Part shown: one piece after another, positions 33,594-45,813 of the stretch
How positions within the stretch are numbered: the first letter of the stretch is position 1
How the letters are laid out: each line of letters starts with the position of its first letter
Origin: Falciphora oryzae
Taxonomy: Eukaryota > Ascomycota > Sordariomycetes > Magnaporthales > Magnaporthaceae
DNA: 64,000 bases
Direction of reading: 5' to 3'
Assembly: GCA_000733355.1 (NCBI GenBank)
Contig: JNVV01000011.1
Span: 796,679-860,678, forward strand
Position numbers and translations under genes: made by a program
Notes under the pieces: generated by a model
The model's input: the letters and a program-made list of their open reading frames with translations, nothing else
Told to the model about the DNA's origin: nothing
Databases searched by the model: none

Positions 33594-36500
33594 TCACATG
33601 TCGTCCACCGCGCTTCCCCCGTCACTCCCCTCCCGGTCGACGCCGCTGAAGGTGACGCGCGGCGGCCGGCCCGTCGCCGCCCACGACCTGCCCAGCTTGC
33701 TCGGGCGTGCGATACCGCCTCCTCCACCGGGGTCTATGCTGCCGCGCGCTGAGGACGAGGCCGGAAGCGGCATCGTCGCCGACGGCGCGTACTCCCTCCG
33801 CAGCTGCCTCTCGATCGGCGACGGCAGGGGCGCCATGGGCGTGGTGGTCGGCCCGGGCTCTCCGCGTCTGGTCGTCGGCAGCGGCTTGGGCATACCCGTC
33901 CACCTGGTGGGCGTGTCCATGACCGTGGCCGAGGGACGGGGAGTCGCGGCCACTGGGGCTTTGCCGGCCGTCCTGGACGCCAGCGGGATGCCCTTGGCAA
34001 CCACGTCGTCTTCGTCGTCGTTGTCAAACTCAGTCGACGTGGGCCCCAACTGGACCGAGTCTGCGAATCTCGACGCGGATGCGAGCTTCTCCCGGAACGA
34101 TCTGAGCCGGTCTGCGCTGGGGCCCATGGTCACGTCCGAGGAAGAGCCAGCTCGGTTGTGGTCGGTTGTAGAGTGGCGTATCGATGCCTGGGCGCGACTT
34201 GAGCCCTCGGACCGCTCCGATATTGGCGGTAGAACCGAGTCTCGCGCCCCGGCGGGGGTGGGGTACAGGTAGCCGTGCTGCTGCTGTTGTTGCTGCTGCT
34301 GATGCGGCTGTTGGGGCGTGAACGGCCCGGTGATGCTCTGGGAGAAGCGGCTGGCTCCAAACCGCGAAGGAGGCACGGGCTGCAGGTAGGAGCTCCCAAG
34401 CGATAAGTCGTCTGGAGCTTGTCTTTGCCGCGGCTGAGAACGAGGATTCGCTGATGAACCGAGCAGAGAATCCGAGAGCGGAGCGGCGGCGGGATACCCC
34501 AAGTCTGGCTGGGAATGCGGACGCTGGGCGCGTTGGCCGCGAGTCTGTGTTGTTGGAGGTGGCGCTTCTTCTGTTTGTCTCGGCCCGCCTTCGCGTCCTG
34601 GGGGGAAGAACGGAGAGACAGCAAAGGCCGGCGGGGCGGTGGCGGCCTGGCTCCGGCGGAGACTCGAGCGCAGCGGCGTCCTGCCACCGCCAACAGCCGC
34701 CTCGCCGCCGCCGCCTCTGCGCACCTGTGTGATTTGGCCGAGCCAGAACCCGAGAGCCTGCCGTGCCTGCCTTTTGCGGTGCTTGTCGGCCAGCCCCGAG
34801 GCCGTGTGCTCCCGCCCCCGTATCGTGACGAGCCGGAGTTCCCAGTCCTCCAGCCTGGCCGCCGCGACCGCCTCTGCCTCGTAGGCGGCGGTGTCGGACC
34901 ATCCGGCCTCGAGTCTGGACGCCCCGCGGCGCCATGCCCCCACCACCGCTACCGTTCTGACCTCGAGAGCCGTCTGGCCCATGCCAATCATTCGGTTTGT
35001 CTCGCCGATCCATGCATTCAGCCAGTCCACCATCTCGTCCAGCAGCTGCTCCTGTCGCGACCTCTCGAACTCCCAGCCGGCCACGGCTCTATTGTATGTG
35101 GCCTCCCGCCAGATGGCCAGACAGCCGGCCCGGCGCCCGATCTTGGTCGTCCGCCGAAACGCCAGGTACGTCGACCTCAGCCTCTCCTGACGCGCTGCCT
35201 TGGCGAGCCGCGGCCAGGCTTCAAGACAATTCACAGCGCCGACGTAGAAGGCACCGCGTTGGGCCGCGTCCTCCATCTCATCGTGTTCCGACGTCTGCGC
35301 CGCCCAAAGCTGCACCGCCTGCGCCGTCGCCTGCGCCGAGTCCGCCCTTCGCGCTTCGTCTTCCATCCACTGCTTCTCTCCGAGCTGCCTGCTCATGGCG
35401 CCAACAAATGCATCCGCCATCGTGGTCCTGTAGCACAGCTTGGCCAGCGCCCCAAGTTCTTTCTTCCTGCGCTTCCCCTTGGCATATGCTGCCCGTAGGC
35501 CCAGCAGTGCGGATTCCTTGGCCGAGTTCCGATAGAACCTCCGAAGGAGCTTCAACCTCTCCTCGAGCACCCATTGATAGGTCGAAGTGAGAAGCGTGAG
35601 TCCGTCAAGGTTCTCCCTGAACAGCTTCAGCTCAAGCTCGAGGACCCAGTGCCGCGCAAACTCCCGGATGCTCCGTCGTTGGGCGGTTTGCTTCTGCGTC
35701 TCCATGGCTTGGACACTCGACATCCACACATGCGTGCACTCGGTCTTGATGCGTTGCTCTCGGGACACCAACTCTCTCCTCAGCTTGCCCTCAAGACTGG
35801 CCCGTGTCTGCCAAGAGCTGAGCAGATCGGAACGTTGGCGCTTCTCCAGTTGGTCCAAGGCCTCCACCGCCGACGCCTTCGTTTCCGCGCTTCTCCTTCT
35901 CCATGTGCAGAGTGAGCTGGCGCGCAGAGTGTGTACGGCGTCCTCTTCAGCGGCCGCATGCAGACTTCTGCACAGGCCGACCTCGCGTTTCCATTTTTGG
36001 GTACAGTCCTCCGCCAGACGCACCGAATACCAGAGCTCAGCCGCGCACGCTTGGTACTCCCGTCGCCACTTTGTAAAGCATCGCTTTGCGAGGTCTGCAG
36101 TGTACATCTGGGCTGAGAGCTGTTTGCGTTCTCGGCGTTGCTCTAGGGCGTTGCTCCACGCGCCGAGCAGCCCGGTAGCAGCGAATGCCCTCACCTTGGT
36201 CCGGTCGGCCGAGACCTTTTCGGACCACGCGCCGAACACCTTCTTCCTTAGCAGGTGCCTCCGCGCGATCTCGGTCCGCTCCGCCTCGTTGCCCGCCGCA
36301 GCTCCCCAGTGAGTAAAGGCCTTGTGCAGGAGCGAGAGATCAGCCGCCCGTGCCGCGCGCCTCATCATTCGCTCATGGAGCCGGGCGCTCTCGGCCTCTC
36401 GCCTAGCCATCTCCGCTTTACGCATCACGGCCTCTGCTTCTTGCCTGGCAGCCTCGGCACCTTGCCTCACTATTTCGGCCTCCCTTCTGATGGCTTCGGC

Positions 36501-38104
36501 CTCTTCCTTAGCCGCATCAGCAGCCCGCTGGCGCTGCTCCAGGCCTTCGGCAATGGCTTTCCACGTATGCCCGCGCCAGAGCTTGAAGGTCCTGGTCAGG
36601 ATGGAACGACGCTCAAGTGTGAAGGCCCAGGTGTTCATGCCGTGTGTGGACGCCATCAGGTGTTCGTAGCTATCCCGCCACGCAACGAAATATTTTTCTA
36701 TCTGCCGGCCCTCGAATATCCGAACCTTTAGCTCCATGTCCTCTAGCTGGGGCTCGGGCTTCAACCTGTCAAGGGATGGCGCAGCAACACCCTGAGTCGT
36801 TAGGGGGTTAAAATGCGACTGTAGCCACGGCGGTTTCGGCATGCCGGCACGCGGAGCATTAGAGACGGCGGCGTACGATGGGGGCTGTCGAGGCCCTTCA
36901 TGAGGCCTGCGGTAGAGGTAGCCGAGGAGGTCAGGGTTGTACCTAGGGCCCTCATCATGGTTGGCACCGCGATCACTAGGAAATGGAGACATGGGGCTAA
37001 GCAGGAGGTGGCCTTCGAGGCTACCACGATCCATGCGGAAAACCCCGCTTTCGATCGTCTCGCCGTTTCGTGAGACGTCGGCCTCTTGAGACTCGTCCTC
37101 GTGAGGGATCGGGTTGCTAGGTCGCAGCGGAAGCTGATTGGGGCGTGTGTGGTGATTCTCGTAATCATCATCCATGCCATCCTCCGCGCCCGAGAGGTCG
37201 GGCACGACCTCGTCGGCGTCGAGTGATGAGTCGCCGCCAACTGATAGTGCGCGGTGCGGCCTGCCTCCCCCGAGATTGCCCGGCTTGTTGGGGGCATCTG
37301 CACGCAGCGCCGGCCCAGACTGTGCATCTGTTTCCAGGAGCCACTTGGATAATATCGGGAGGTCCTTATGACCCAGACTCGGCGGCAGGGCGGCGAGGGG
37401 TGGCCTTTCGGTCGAGGTTGGCGAGGACAGCAGCGATGCGGCACGTCTGCGAGGAGGAACAGCGTACTGCGGCATGTTCTCGAGGGCTTCCGTCGCGATA
37501 GTATCTGAGTTCCGGCGTCGGTGTCCATTGAGGTCTGCAGCGATGGGGAACACGCCGCGCGGCACAACGTTGGCAGAGACGGAGGAAGCCGTGTTGACGG
37601 ACGTGACCGAGCGCGCAATCCGGACCGGCGATGACATCTCGGCGCCATCATCGATACCAGTAAAAATCCGGCCGTCGAGGGAGAGCTCAATGTCCATGCT
37701 GTCTAGGACGGACCGGAACTTCTCGAGCAGGCTCTCCGAAGCACCTCGCCTCGAGCCAATCTTGAAGAGGAGGGCCGACATCTTTGGGTCATCGATCGAA
37801 AGCCCATACTGCGGAAAGACCTGCTCGGCGCCCTGGAAGAGGGCTGAGACACCTGTGTGGTTGCCCTTGGTGTCGGCGAGCAGGATCTGGTGGCCGCGCT
37901 TGACGGCATGGTACATGATTTGGATATCTGTGCGGGAGGCAAAAACAACAGTAAAAAGAAGTGGTCAGCAGCGTGCGCAGGTTGGCGAGACGGGCAGGGG
38001 GTCAACGCACCCTCCTCGGAGTAGTGCTGGTCCCGTCGCGGAGGCGAGGGGGGAGTCGGTGTGGTTCTGCCATCGCGGACGGAAGGCAAGTCTTTAGGCG
38101 GCAT
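33594..38104 (-). CDS. SFI1: Sfi1-type centrin-binding spindle pole protein
   Basis: Two exons, 38011-38104 and 33594-37927, give 1475 residues. The join (GTGCGT donor, ACAG acceptor) restores SEEDIQIMYHAVKRGHQ. From about residue 440 to 1095 there is an irregular array of Trp-centred helical repeats: YFVAWRDSY, TFKLWRGHTW, AFTHWGAAA, VFGAWSEKV, LLGAWSNAL, CFTKWRREY, LCTWRRRSAE, LLSSWQTRA and others. This is the Sfi1 repeat pattern, each repeat able to bind one centrin (Cdc31) molecule. Sfi1-centrin filaments form the spindle pole body half-bridge needed for its duplication. A Lys/Glu/Ala-rich single helix (about 480-540) lies early in the array. The last 380 residues are disordered, with a Gln run. 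The N-terminal region (about 30-120) looks globular and conserved. The family is certain from the repeat pattern; orthology to yeast SFI1 is inferred. Confidence 0.85.
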
Positions 38105-39104
38105 GGGGGCGAGCGCGCCGGCGAAGTCATTATTATGATGGGATTGGCCGGGATCCCAAGCGCAGGCGGCGGTGTCGCCCGTTGGCGGTGGCCGCTAGGG
38201 TTGGTGGTGATCGGCGCGCAAGATGTTTTCTGAGCGACGAGGATGCCCGAGGACGAGTGCAGTCGCGAAGCTCAGGAAAAGCCCGATCGAGTTGGGCGTG
38301 TCAGCGATGCGCGAGGCCGCGACCACGCGGGATCGATCTAATGACACCACGCACCCGTCGTCGTCGTCGCCGGTCAAGAGCGATTCGCTGGCGGCCGCAT
38401 TTGGCAACGGCAACAAAGGGAAAACGGCCAAAACGGTGCGCGGTGGTGGACGGATCGTTGCGGTGTGTTGTTTTTGCGCCCGCCGAGGCTCGAGCACGAT
38501 CGAAATCGCGAAGGGTGGCGATAGGATTGTTCGGATAGCGAATTGAAGGCTGGTGAAGCTACTCGACAAATTAATGCAGCAGCTGGGGCTTGCGCGTGTA
38601 CAATATCAAAAATAAGCCCCAAGCACAAGAAGATGAAGAAGAGAAGGGACCAAAGAGCAATCAATCGGGCGACGATCCAGGTGCCGGCGCACGACAGCTG
38701 CGAGGGCGACGGATGAATTAACGAATGCGGCAACCCAGGGTGACCTTGCGAATAAAGTTAACCAGGGAGCTTGAGCGGCACATGCATCCCGACCAACCTT
38801 TTTTTTTTTTTTTTTTTTTTTCTTGTTGTCCAGTCGCTTCGCAGCTGTCGCGTCGACATGCAGCACCGGGGGACAGGAAGGCGCGTAAATGACTTGTCGT
38901 GCAGCAACCCGCGTCAAGACGCCTCTTCTCCCATCAATCGACGTATTACATAATACCCACCCCACACCCCACTTCACGAGCACTCGCGTGATGGCATGGA
39001 ATGCATGGGGGAGGTTGGAAATTCCAAGTCGCTCCCGCAGCCCTGAGTGTGCCAGGACCGAGAAGCCATCTCGGTTTATCACATCGATACCTACACCTTG
39101 CGAG
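38105..39104. other. Divergent intergenic region Sfi1 / NDUFAF8-like gene
   Basis: About 1 kb with the 5' ends of both genes. It contains a 23-base T run at 38799-38821. Open frames of 100-200 codons occur but have no recognisable content and overlap the homopolymer. Confidence 0.45.
38799..38821. repeat. Poly-T run, 23 bases
   Basis: 23 consecutive T in the divergent region, about 280 bases upstream of the small CX9C gene. Confidence 0.95.
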
Positions 39105-39453
39105 ATGCAACCCAGGACACGCCCCATCCAGAAATTCGCCCAAGCCGTGTCGCAATGCTCGGCCGAGGCGAGTTCCTCTTCAGCAGCCCCAGCAGTTTGT
39201 TTCAAAGACGACCAAGACTGCTAACTTGACGTAACCTGACATCCAGGCCGCCGTCTATGGCAAATGCATAGTTGAGGACTACAACGCCGTCCACAAGGAT
39301 AAGTGCAAGAAGGAATTCTTGGAACTCAAGGACTGCTATCTGGTAAGCCGCATTGTCGGACGCTGTTTCTTCCTTAGTCCCGTCCAGCTCGTTCTCATTC
39401 GCTCTTCGTTTGCTTATAAGTGGCCACAGGCAGCATCCAAGAAACCACGGTGA
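39105..39453 (+). CDS. Small twin CX9C mitochondrial protein, NDUFAF8-like
   Basis: A 60-residue protein from three short exons: 39105-39167, 39247-39342 and 39430-39453. The spliced product contains QCSAEAAVYGKCIVEDYN followed by DKCKKEFLELKDCYL. This gives C18-x9-C28 and C41-x9-C51, an exact twin CX9C pattern. It resembles human NDUFAF8 (C17orf89), in which a CGAEAAAYGRC segment precedes a CAREF...SC segment; NDUFAF8 works with NDUFAF5 in complex I assembly. Twin CX9C proteins are oxidised by Mia40 in the intermembrane space. The first intron must start with GC (GAG|GCGAGT) to give the x9 spacing. A GT donor at 39195 also keeps the frame but lengthens the first spacing to 18. The second intron is GTAAGC/ACAG. 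The gene converges on ILS1, 296 bases away. I am confident of the CX9C fold and less so of exact orthology. Confidence 0.72.
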
Positions 39454-39749
39454 AGATAGCACCGCCGATGTACCTCCTAAGAGGCGCTCCCAAGAGAAAC
39501 ACAAGCACCTTTACTTGTTGCAGTTGTGGCCTTAATTCTTCTCCCCTATTTTTTTTTCTATCCGCTTTTATTTATTCTAGTTCCCTTTCTCTTCCCCCCC
39601 GCCATCGGCATCGAGAAGGGTATTTCATAGCCTTAGAATCATGCCTACATTTATCGCTGCGCCCCCACCCAATGACAGAAAGACCTAGAAGTCACTTTAT
39701 ACACCTTATTCCATGCGGTTCATCTTCAAATGATCGACCCTGTGTCAAG

Positions 39750-42700
39750 CTACAGCTTCAGCAACCGCAGCTTGAAGGTCGCCTTCTGCACTTCCTGAAG
39801 CTCCTCGGCGATGACATCCTCGCCGCTCGACTCCGCACCCTTCTCTACTGGCCGCCGTAGCGCCTTCTCCAGCATGGCCGACCGCGCCCCGAAAACCTCG
39901 GCCAGGCCAATCATCTCGGGGTCCGCAAGCACCTCGTACTCCATCCTGACGTCGTCCGTCGCCTGCAGACCCGCCTTCTTGCGCAGCCGCTGCACTCGGT
40001 TGATGATCTCGCGCGCGATGCCTTCATGCGCCAGCTCCGCGTGCAGCTCGCAGTCGAGGATAATGAGCACATCATTATCAGTGTTAGTCTCGAGGTTCTG
40101 CGACGACTGGCTCTCGCTCAGTCCCCGCCTAACCACCAAGTCGCCCGCGTCCAGCTTGATGCCGTCCACCACGATCTCGCCTTCAAGCACGTATTTGTGC
40201 ACCTGTTCGCTCGCCAGCCCCGGGAGCGCCTTCTTGACTCGTGCCATATCCTTCTTCAGCTTCTTGCCCAGAACCGGCCAGTCTGCCGTCGCGCTGTATT
40301 GCACCCCGTGCTTGGCCTCGTCCGAAGTCAGCACCAAGTCTCGGATGTTCATCTCCTCGGTGATGTATGTCTGGAGAGACCTGACGTCCTCCAGATACTC
40401 CGGGTTGTGATGAATGACGACCAAAGTCTTGAGCGGCGTCTTGAGTCCGATAGCCTTCCTCTCCCGAGACACACGCGCGAGCTCAATGACCTTCTGCATT
40501 CGCCCGACTCTCCTCTCGACCACGGGGTCAAAAAGCTCCCGGCGAACGGTAGGGAAGGGCAGGAAGTGGACACTTCGCGCATCCTCGCCCTGCATGTTTG
40601 CGGGAATGAAGGGAAGGAGCTTCTGGTAGATGGTCTCCGTGATGAAAGGCGTGAAAGGCGCCAGACCCCCACAGAGCGTGAAAAGAACCTCAAAGAGTGT
40701 GTGCAGAGCGTGCAACGTGTCGTCCACACCGTTCTCTCCCTTGAGGCGCTTCCGGTTGAAGCGGATATACCAGTTTGTCGTGTTGTCGATCAGGCCGAGC
40801 AATCGTGGGACGACGGTGTAGAGACGGTAGTCTGTTGACTGGTTAGCAGAGTCCAACACCGAACGATCCCGTCCAGGGGGGAATTGCACCTCCCCCAAAT
40901 CGGAGGGGGCTATCTCTGATGTGGGCTTTGACTCACGCTTCATCTCCTCATTCACAAATTCGAGAAGGCTCTGACAGCTGGCCAGGATCCAACGGTCCAT
41001 GACATTGGTGTTGGATGACCCTGAGTTCGGGTCCCAGCAGTAGCCTTTGTTTTCTACCTTCTTCAGCAGAGACACCTGCCCCTCGAAGAACTTGTAGCTG
41101 TTCCAGAAGGGCAAAAGAACCCTCTGGACGACCTCCTTGACGCCGGACTCCTTGAAGCGAAGAGGTTCGGCACGCACGACGGGGGAGTTGATGAGATACA
41201 GCCGCAGAGCGTCTGAACCGTACTTGTTCATGACAATGTCGGGCGCCGGGTAGTTCTTGAGACGCTTTGACATCTTTTTGCCATCCTCAGCGAGCACTAT
41301 GCCATTGACAACGCAGTTTTTGAAGGGCGCGCAGTCGAACAGGTGGGTGCCCAGGACAAGCAGGGTGTAGAACCAACCCCGGGTCTGGTCCAGGCCCTCG
41401 GCGATGAAATCACCGGGGAATGATTTTTCGAACTTCTCCGTGTTCTCGAACGGATAGTGTTGGCTGGCGTACGGCATGCTTCCCGACTCGAACCAGCAGT
41501 CGAACACCTCCTCGATGCGTTTCAGCACGCCCTTGCCCTGCTTGCTGGGAATGGTGATGTGATCGATGTGGTGACGATGCAGATCCGTGATCTCGCCTTC
41601 GTAGCCGCTCAGCTTCTTGAGCTCATCTATGCTTCCGATGCAAACCCTCTCCTCTAGATCGTCGCTGACCCACAGAGGAATCGGCGTGCCCCAGTACCTG
41701 TTGCGCGAGACGTTCCAATCGCGAGCGTTCGCGATCCAGCTGGCAAACCGCTTCTCTTTGACAAAATTGGGAACCCAGTGCTGACCCTCGATGCCCTCAA
41801 GCATCTTAGGGACGATCTCGGGGATACGCACGAACCAGGAGGGCACGGCCCGGTAGATGAGGGGTGTATCCGAACGAGGGCACATGGGGTAGGAGTGCTT
41901 GAGCTGCGATTCGGCCACGAGCCTCCCGGTGCCCTTAAGATGCTTGATGATGTGCTTGTCGGCCTCCTTGACATGCATGCCCGTAAAGTCGCTCACCTGC
42001 GCAGTGAAGTGGCCCGTCTCGTTGACTGGATCAGGCGGTGGTCGGTTCTCGTTGATGTATCCCGCGGCAACGGCAACGTTGTAATCGTCCTCACCAAATG
42101 TCGGCGCCTGATGAACAATGCCCACACCGCCATCATCCGTGACGTAGGTTGCATTGAGGACACGGAATGCAGTGTCCTTGAACTCGTCGTAGAAGTAGTT
42201 GAACAGAGGCTCGTACTGCCACCCAAGCATATCCTTGCCCTTGATTTTCTCGACAATGGCGAACTTGGCTTTCTTGGGGTCCTTGTACAGGGTGCCAAGG
42301 AGTTTCTCGAGCAAGATGTACTTCTTGCCTGACTTCTCATCGTGGATCCTGATGTACTCAAAATCGGGGTGGGCGGCCAGGGCCAGGTTGGACGGTAGGG
42401 TCCAGGGGGTCGTGGTCCAGGCAAGCAGGGACGTCTCGGGGTCCGACTTTAGCGGAAACGAGACGACAACGGCCGGGTCCGTGACGTCCTGGTAGTTCTG
42501 GTTGGCCTCGAAATTGCTAAGGGCAGTGGTGAGAACGGTCGAGTAGGGCATGACGCGGAACCCCTGGTACACCTGTCCCTTGTCGAACAGCTGCTTGAAT
42601 ACCCACCACTCGGACTCCATAAACTTGGGATCCATGGTCTAGCGTAGGGGTCAGCACATGTACTGCCCAAGCGTACTCAGTGCCGGCTTCAAGCGCCTGG

Positions 42701-43222
42701 AACGGCTAACGCACCTTGTAGTCGTTATCGAAATCGATCCACCTTCCCAGCCGCTCGATGGTGTGCCTCCACTCCTCGCGATAGCGCATGACGATAGATC
42801 GGCACTCCTCGTTGTAGTTTGCGAGGCCGAACTTCTCGACGGCGGCTTTGCCCGAGATGCCATGCTTCTTGTCGATCTCGTGCTCGATGGGCAAGCCGTG
42901 TGTGTCCCAGCCGAAACGCCTCTCGACATGGAAGCCCTTCATGGACCAATACCTGGGAATGATGTCCTTGATGGTGGAGGCGAGGAGGTGGCCATAGTGT
43001 GGCAGGCCGGTCGCGAAAGGGGGTCCGTCATAGAAAGTGTAGAGCGGCCGGCCTTCGGACAGCTCGACCTGCAGCGCGGAGAGGTGAGCTGGCGAGCCTG
43101 TGAATGCGCTTTGCCGGGCGCACGGGGCGTCGGGGTGGTTTGCGTACCTGCCGCTCGAAGGCCCTGATCTCACGCCATCTCTGGATGACGGCCTCCTCTT
43201 CCTTGGGGAAATCGATCGACAT
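39750..43222 (-). CDS. ILS1: Isoleucyl-tRNA synthetase, cytosolic
   Basis: Four exons, in coding order: 43148-43222, 42715-43068, 40937-42638 and 39750-40831, giving 1070 residues. This class I synthetase charges tRNA-Ile. The HIGH motif appears as HYGH (49-52) after [14 protein letters not shown]. The KMSKS motif appears as KMSKR (598-602). The CP1 editing domain lies between ([13 protein letters not shown] to [11 protein letters not shown]), and the anticodon-binding domain follows ([26 protein letters not shown]). The third intron (40832-40936, 105 bases) is in frame and has no stop, so a simple reading would insert 35 foreign residues between EEMK and YRLYTVV. GTGAGT, CTAAC and ACAG mark it clearly, and removing it gives the expected family sequence and length. 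No mitochondrial presequence is seen ([12 protein letters not shown]), consistent with the cytosolic enzyme. Confidence 0.95.
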
Positions 43223-44365
43223 TGTAGCGTGCGCCTTTGCGGTATCGAGATTGCCCAGAGGAGGGCCGGGAGGGGGAATTCAGGGCGGATGAGCCGCAGT
43301 ACAGGTAAAAGCCCCGAGAGACAAGGAAAGGGAGACTGTGTTGACCGCAGTCACTCTCCCCGAAACAGTGCGTCTCAATCGTGGTTGTGGGTTGTGGGCT
43401 CGACAGCCCGGTTGAGTCACTCGAGCCGGCGAAAAGAAATTCAACGCAGGCGGCACCCGTCGCGCTGGTGGCCAGCTGGGAGCTTCTCAGTACCTACAGA
43501 GTACGTGCGCCGCGCATGGCGGGGTAGAATCGGCCGTCGCAGCGCACCGCAGACTGGCGGGATGGCGGGGTAGTGCAGTGATACGCACGGATAAAGAGCG
43601 AGTCTGTTTTGGATTGCCCGTCGAACGAGAGAGTAGTTGGGTCAAGTCGGGTTGGGGTTGCATGGCAGCCGCCCAGCAGCACGCGGCAGGCAAAATGGGG
43701 CTTGTGCTCGCCAGGTACCGAGGTCCCTCTGGAGACGGAGATACGCTACTCATGGTCTACAACGCCCCCTGGAGCCCGCGAGCGGACAGCACAGCCCAAC
43801 AGTGGGGCGCTGGCACTACCGTATGTACCGGCTGGAGCGATGTGCTCCAGCCCGCTCGGACTAGCAGGCGTGGGAGCTAACGGGCGCGACCCGCGGCTCG
43901 AGTACCTCTCAGGGATCTATGTTGCCTCAGGAAACCAAAACACTGCGCGATGGGCGACGAGTAAATAATCAAGCCAGCATCCATCGCAGGCCCAGGACCA
44001 TTACTGCACCACCCTCCCCGCGAACACTTCCTTTCACGTCGGCATAATTCACGGCAACTTTACAGAGTCCTTGGCCCAGGGACGACCCAGGGGCGATTTG
44101 GGCCGCATCAAACTCTCGCTGTGCCGACGGCCACGCAATTCGTGTTGGGTTTCGACCTTGTGCTGCCCAGCCAGACCAGCCAATCTCCTCGACGACGATA
44201 ACCCGAACGATCGATCTGCGTGCCCAGCACAGGAACCGGCGACAGCGTCGTGTCGGCCAGCTCGCCTTGTTGGCCTCGCTGAGATCGCCCACCATTAGCC
44301 GCGAGACAGACCGAAAAAGGAACTGAGGCTCGCCCTCGGCGGAGCCGTCGATACAAGCCACGACA
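43223..44365. other. Divergent intergenic region ILS1 / Hym1
   Basis: About 1.1 kb holding two promoters. Open frames seen on either strand (up to 170 codons) have no recognisable motif; the largest one on the minus strand overlaps the first Hym1 exon. Confidence 0.45.
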
Positions 44366-45813
44366 ATGTCATTCTTCTTTGGGAGGGGCAGAACTCGCAC
44401 AAACACACTCGACCTGGCCAAGCAGGCTCGCGAACATGTGCTCAAGCTTGACAACCAGGGCGGCGCCGGCAAGGTGAGATCACCCACTGTCTGCCTGTTT
44501 GCTCAGGGGCCAGCCTCGTGCAGCCTCGTGCAGCCTCGTGCATAACCTCCCTCGACACTGGACCACACCACGCCACATCTGCATCGGGCTACGCAGGTCA
44601 CAGCTGACTCGAACTTCCCACCCGACAGGCCGAGGAGCTATCCAAAGTGCTCAGCCACATGAAGCAGATTATGCAAGGCACAACCGGTACGCTGCCAACG
44701 AACCCATTTTCCTCCACTCCATCCCCTATGCCCGGGCGAGCTGCTGATGCGGAGGTGGCGCTTGTTTGATGGCACAGAGGCCGAAGTCAACCCAGAGCAT
44801 GTGTACCAGGTGGTACTGGGCATGATCGAGGAAGACCTCCTGTATCTGCTGGCCGTCAACCTGCACAAACTGCCCTTCGAGTCACGCAAAGACGCACAGG
44901 TCATCTTCTCCTCGGCCTTGCGCTTCCGGCCGGCCTCAGCCTCGGCCAAGAGCGACCCCGTCGCTCTCAGTTACGTCGTCACCCAACGGCCCCAGGTGTT
45001 GCTGGAGCTATGCAGGGCATACGACCACAAGGAATGCGCCACTGCGGCCGGCTCGGTTCTGCGCGAGGTGCTGAAGCACGAGGCCGCCTGCACAATTATT
45101 CTATACGACGAGGGCGAGGAGGGTGGCACCCCCAAGCCCGTCGGGAGTATTGACAAGGACAAGCCCCAGACCGGCAACGGCATTTTCTGGCGCTTCTTTG
45201 ACTGGATCGATAAGAGCTCCTTTGAGGTTTCTGCGGACGCCTTTACGACTTTCAGGGTGAGTCTGCCTTAGTCAACATCTCTTTCCCAGGCCCGTACTTG
45301 ACTGACCCGACCCGACCTCTCTGGTCCCGCCAACCCCTTCTCTAGGAAATTCTCACCAAACACAAGGAGATAGTACCTCACTACCTCCGGGTCAACTTCA
45401 ACCTTTTCTGCAGCAAGTACAACACAGTGCTGGTGCAGTCGAGCAGCTACGTGACGAAAAGGCAGTCTATCAAACTGCTGGGCGAGATCCTGCTGGACCG
45501 GTCCAATTATTCGGTCATGACCGAGTACGTGGCGTCGGGCGAGCATCTCAAGATCTGCATGAACCTGCTGCGCGACGACCGCAAGATGGTGCAGTACGAA
45601 GGCTTCCACGTGTTCAAGGTGTTTGTCGCGAACCCGAACAAGTCGGTGCCCGTACAGCGCATTCTCCTCATGAACCGCGAGAAGCTCCTCAACTTCCTCT
45701 CGCACTTCCTCGAGGACCGCACCGACGACGAGCAATTCATCGACGAACGGGAGTTTCTCATAAAGCAAATCAGGAACATGCCTGCTACCCCAGTCCCACC
45801 CCCGGCGAGGTGA
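44366..45813 (+). CDS. HYM1: MO25 / Hym1 family scaffold protein
   Basis: Four exons: 44366-44473, 44629-44686, 44778-45256 and 45346-45813, giving 370 residues. The start MSFFFGRGRTRT is typical of the family. Helical-repeat segments follow: ELSKVLSHMKQIMQG, FWRFFDWIDKSSFEVSADAF, TKHKEIVPHYLRVNFNLF, RQSIKLLGEILLDRSNY, MNLLRDDRKMVQYEGFHVFK and VFVANPNKSVPVQRILL. These match MO25/CAB39 and yeast Hym1 strongly. MO25 is an armadillo-like scaffold that activates GCK-type kinases; in fungi Hym1 works in the RAM/MOR pathway (Kic1 and Cbk1/COT-1) for polarity, cell separation and hyphal growth. The first intron contains three exact copies of a 10-base unit (44511-44540). All splice sites are GT-AG. 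The gene diverges from ILS1. Confidence 0.95.
44511..44540 (+). repeat. Three perfect 10-base repeats in Hym1 intron 1
   Basis: CAGCCTCGTG occurs three times head to tail with no mismatches inside the first intron. The perfect copies suggest a recent slippage event. Confidence 0.9.
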
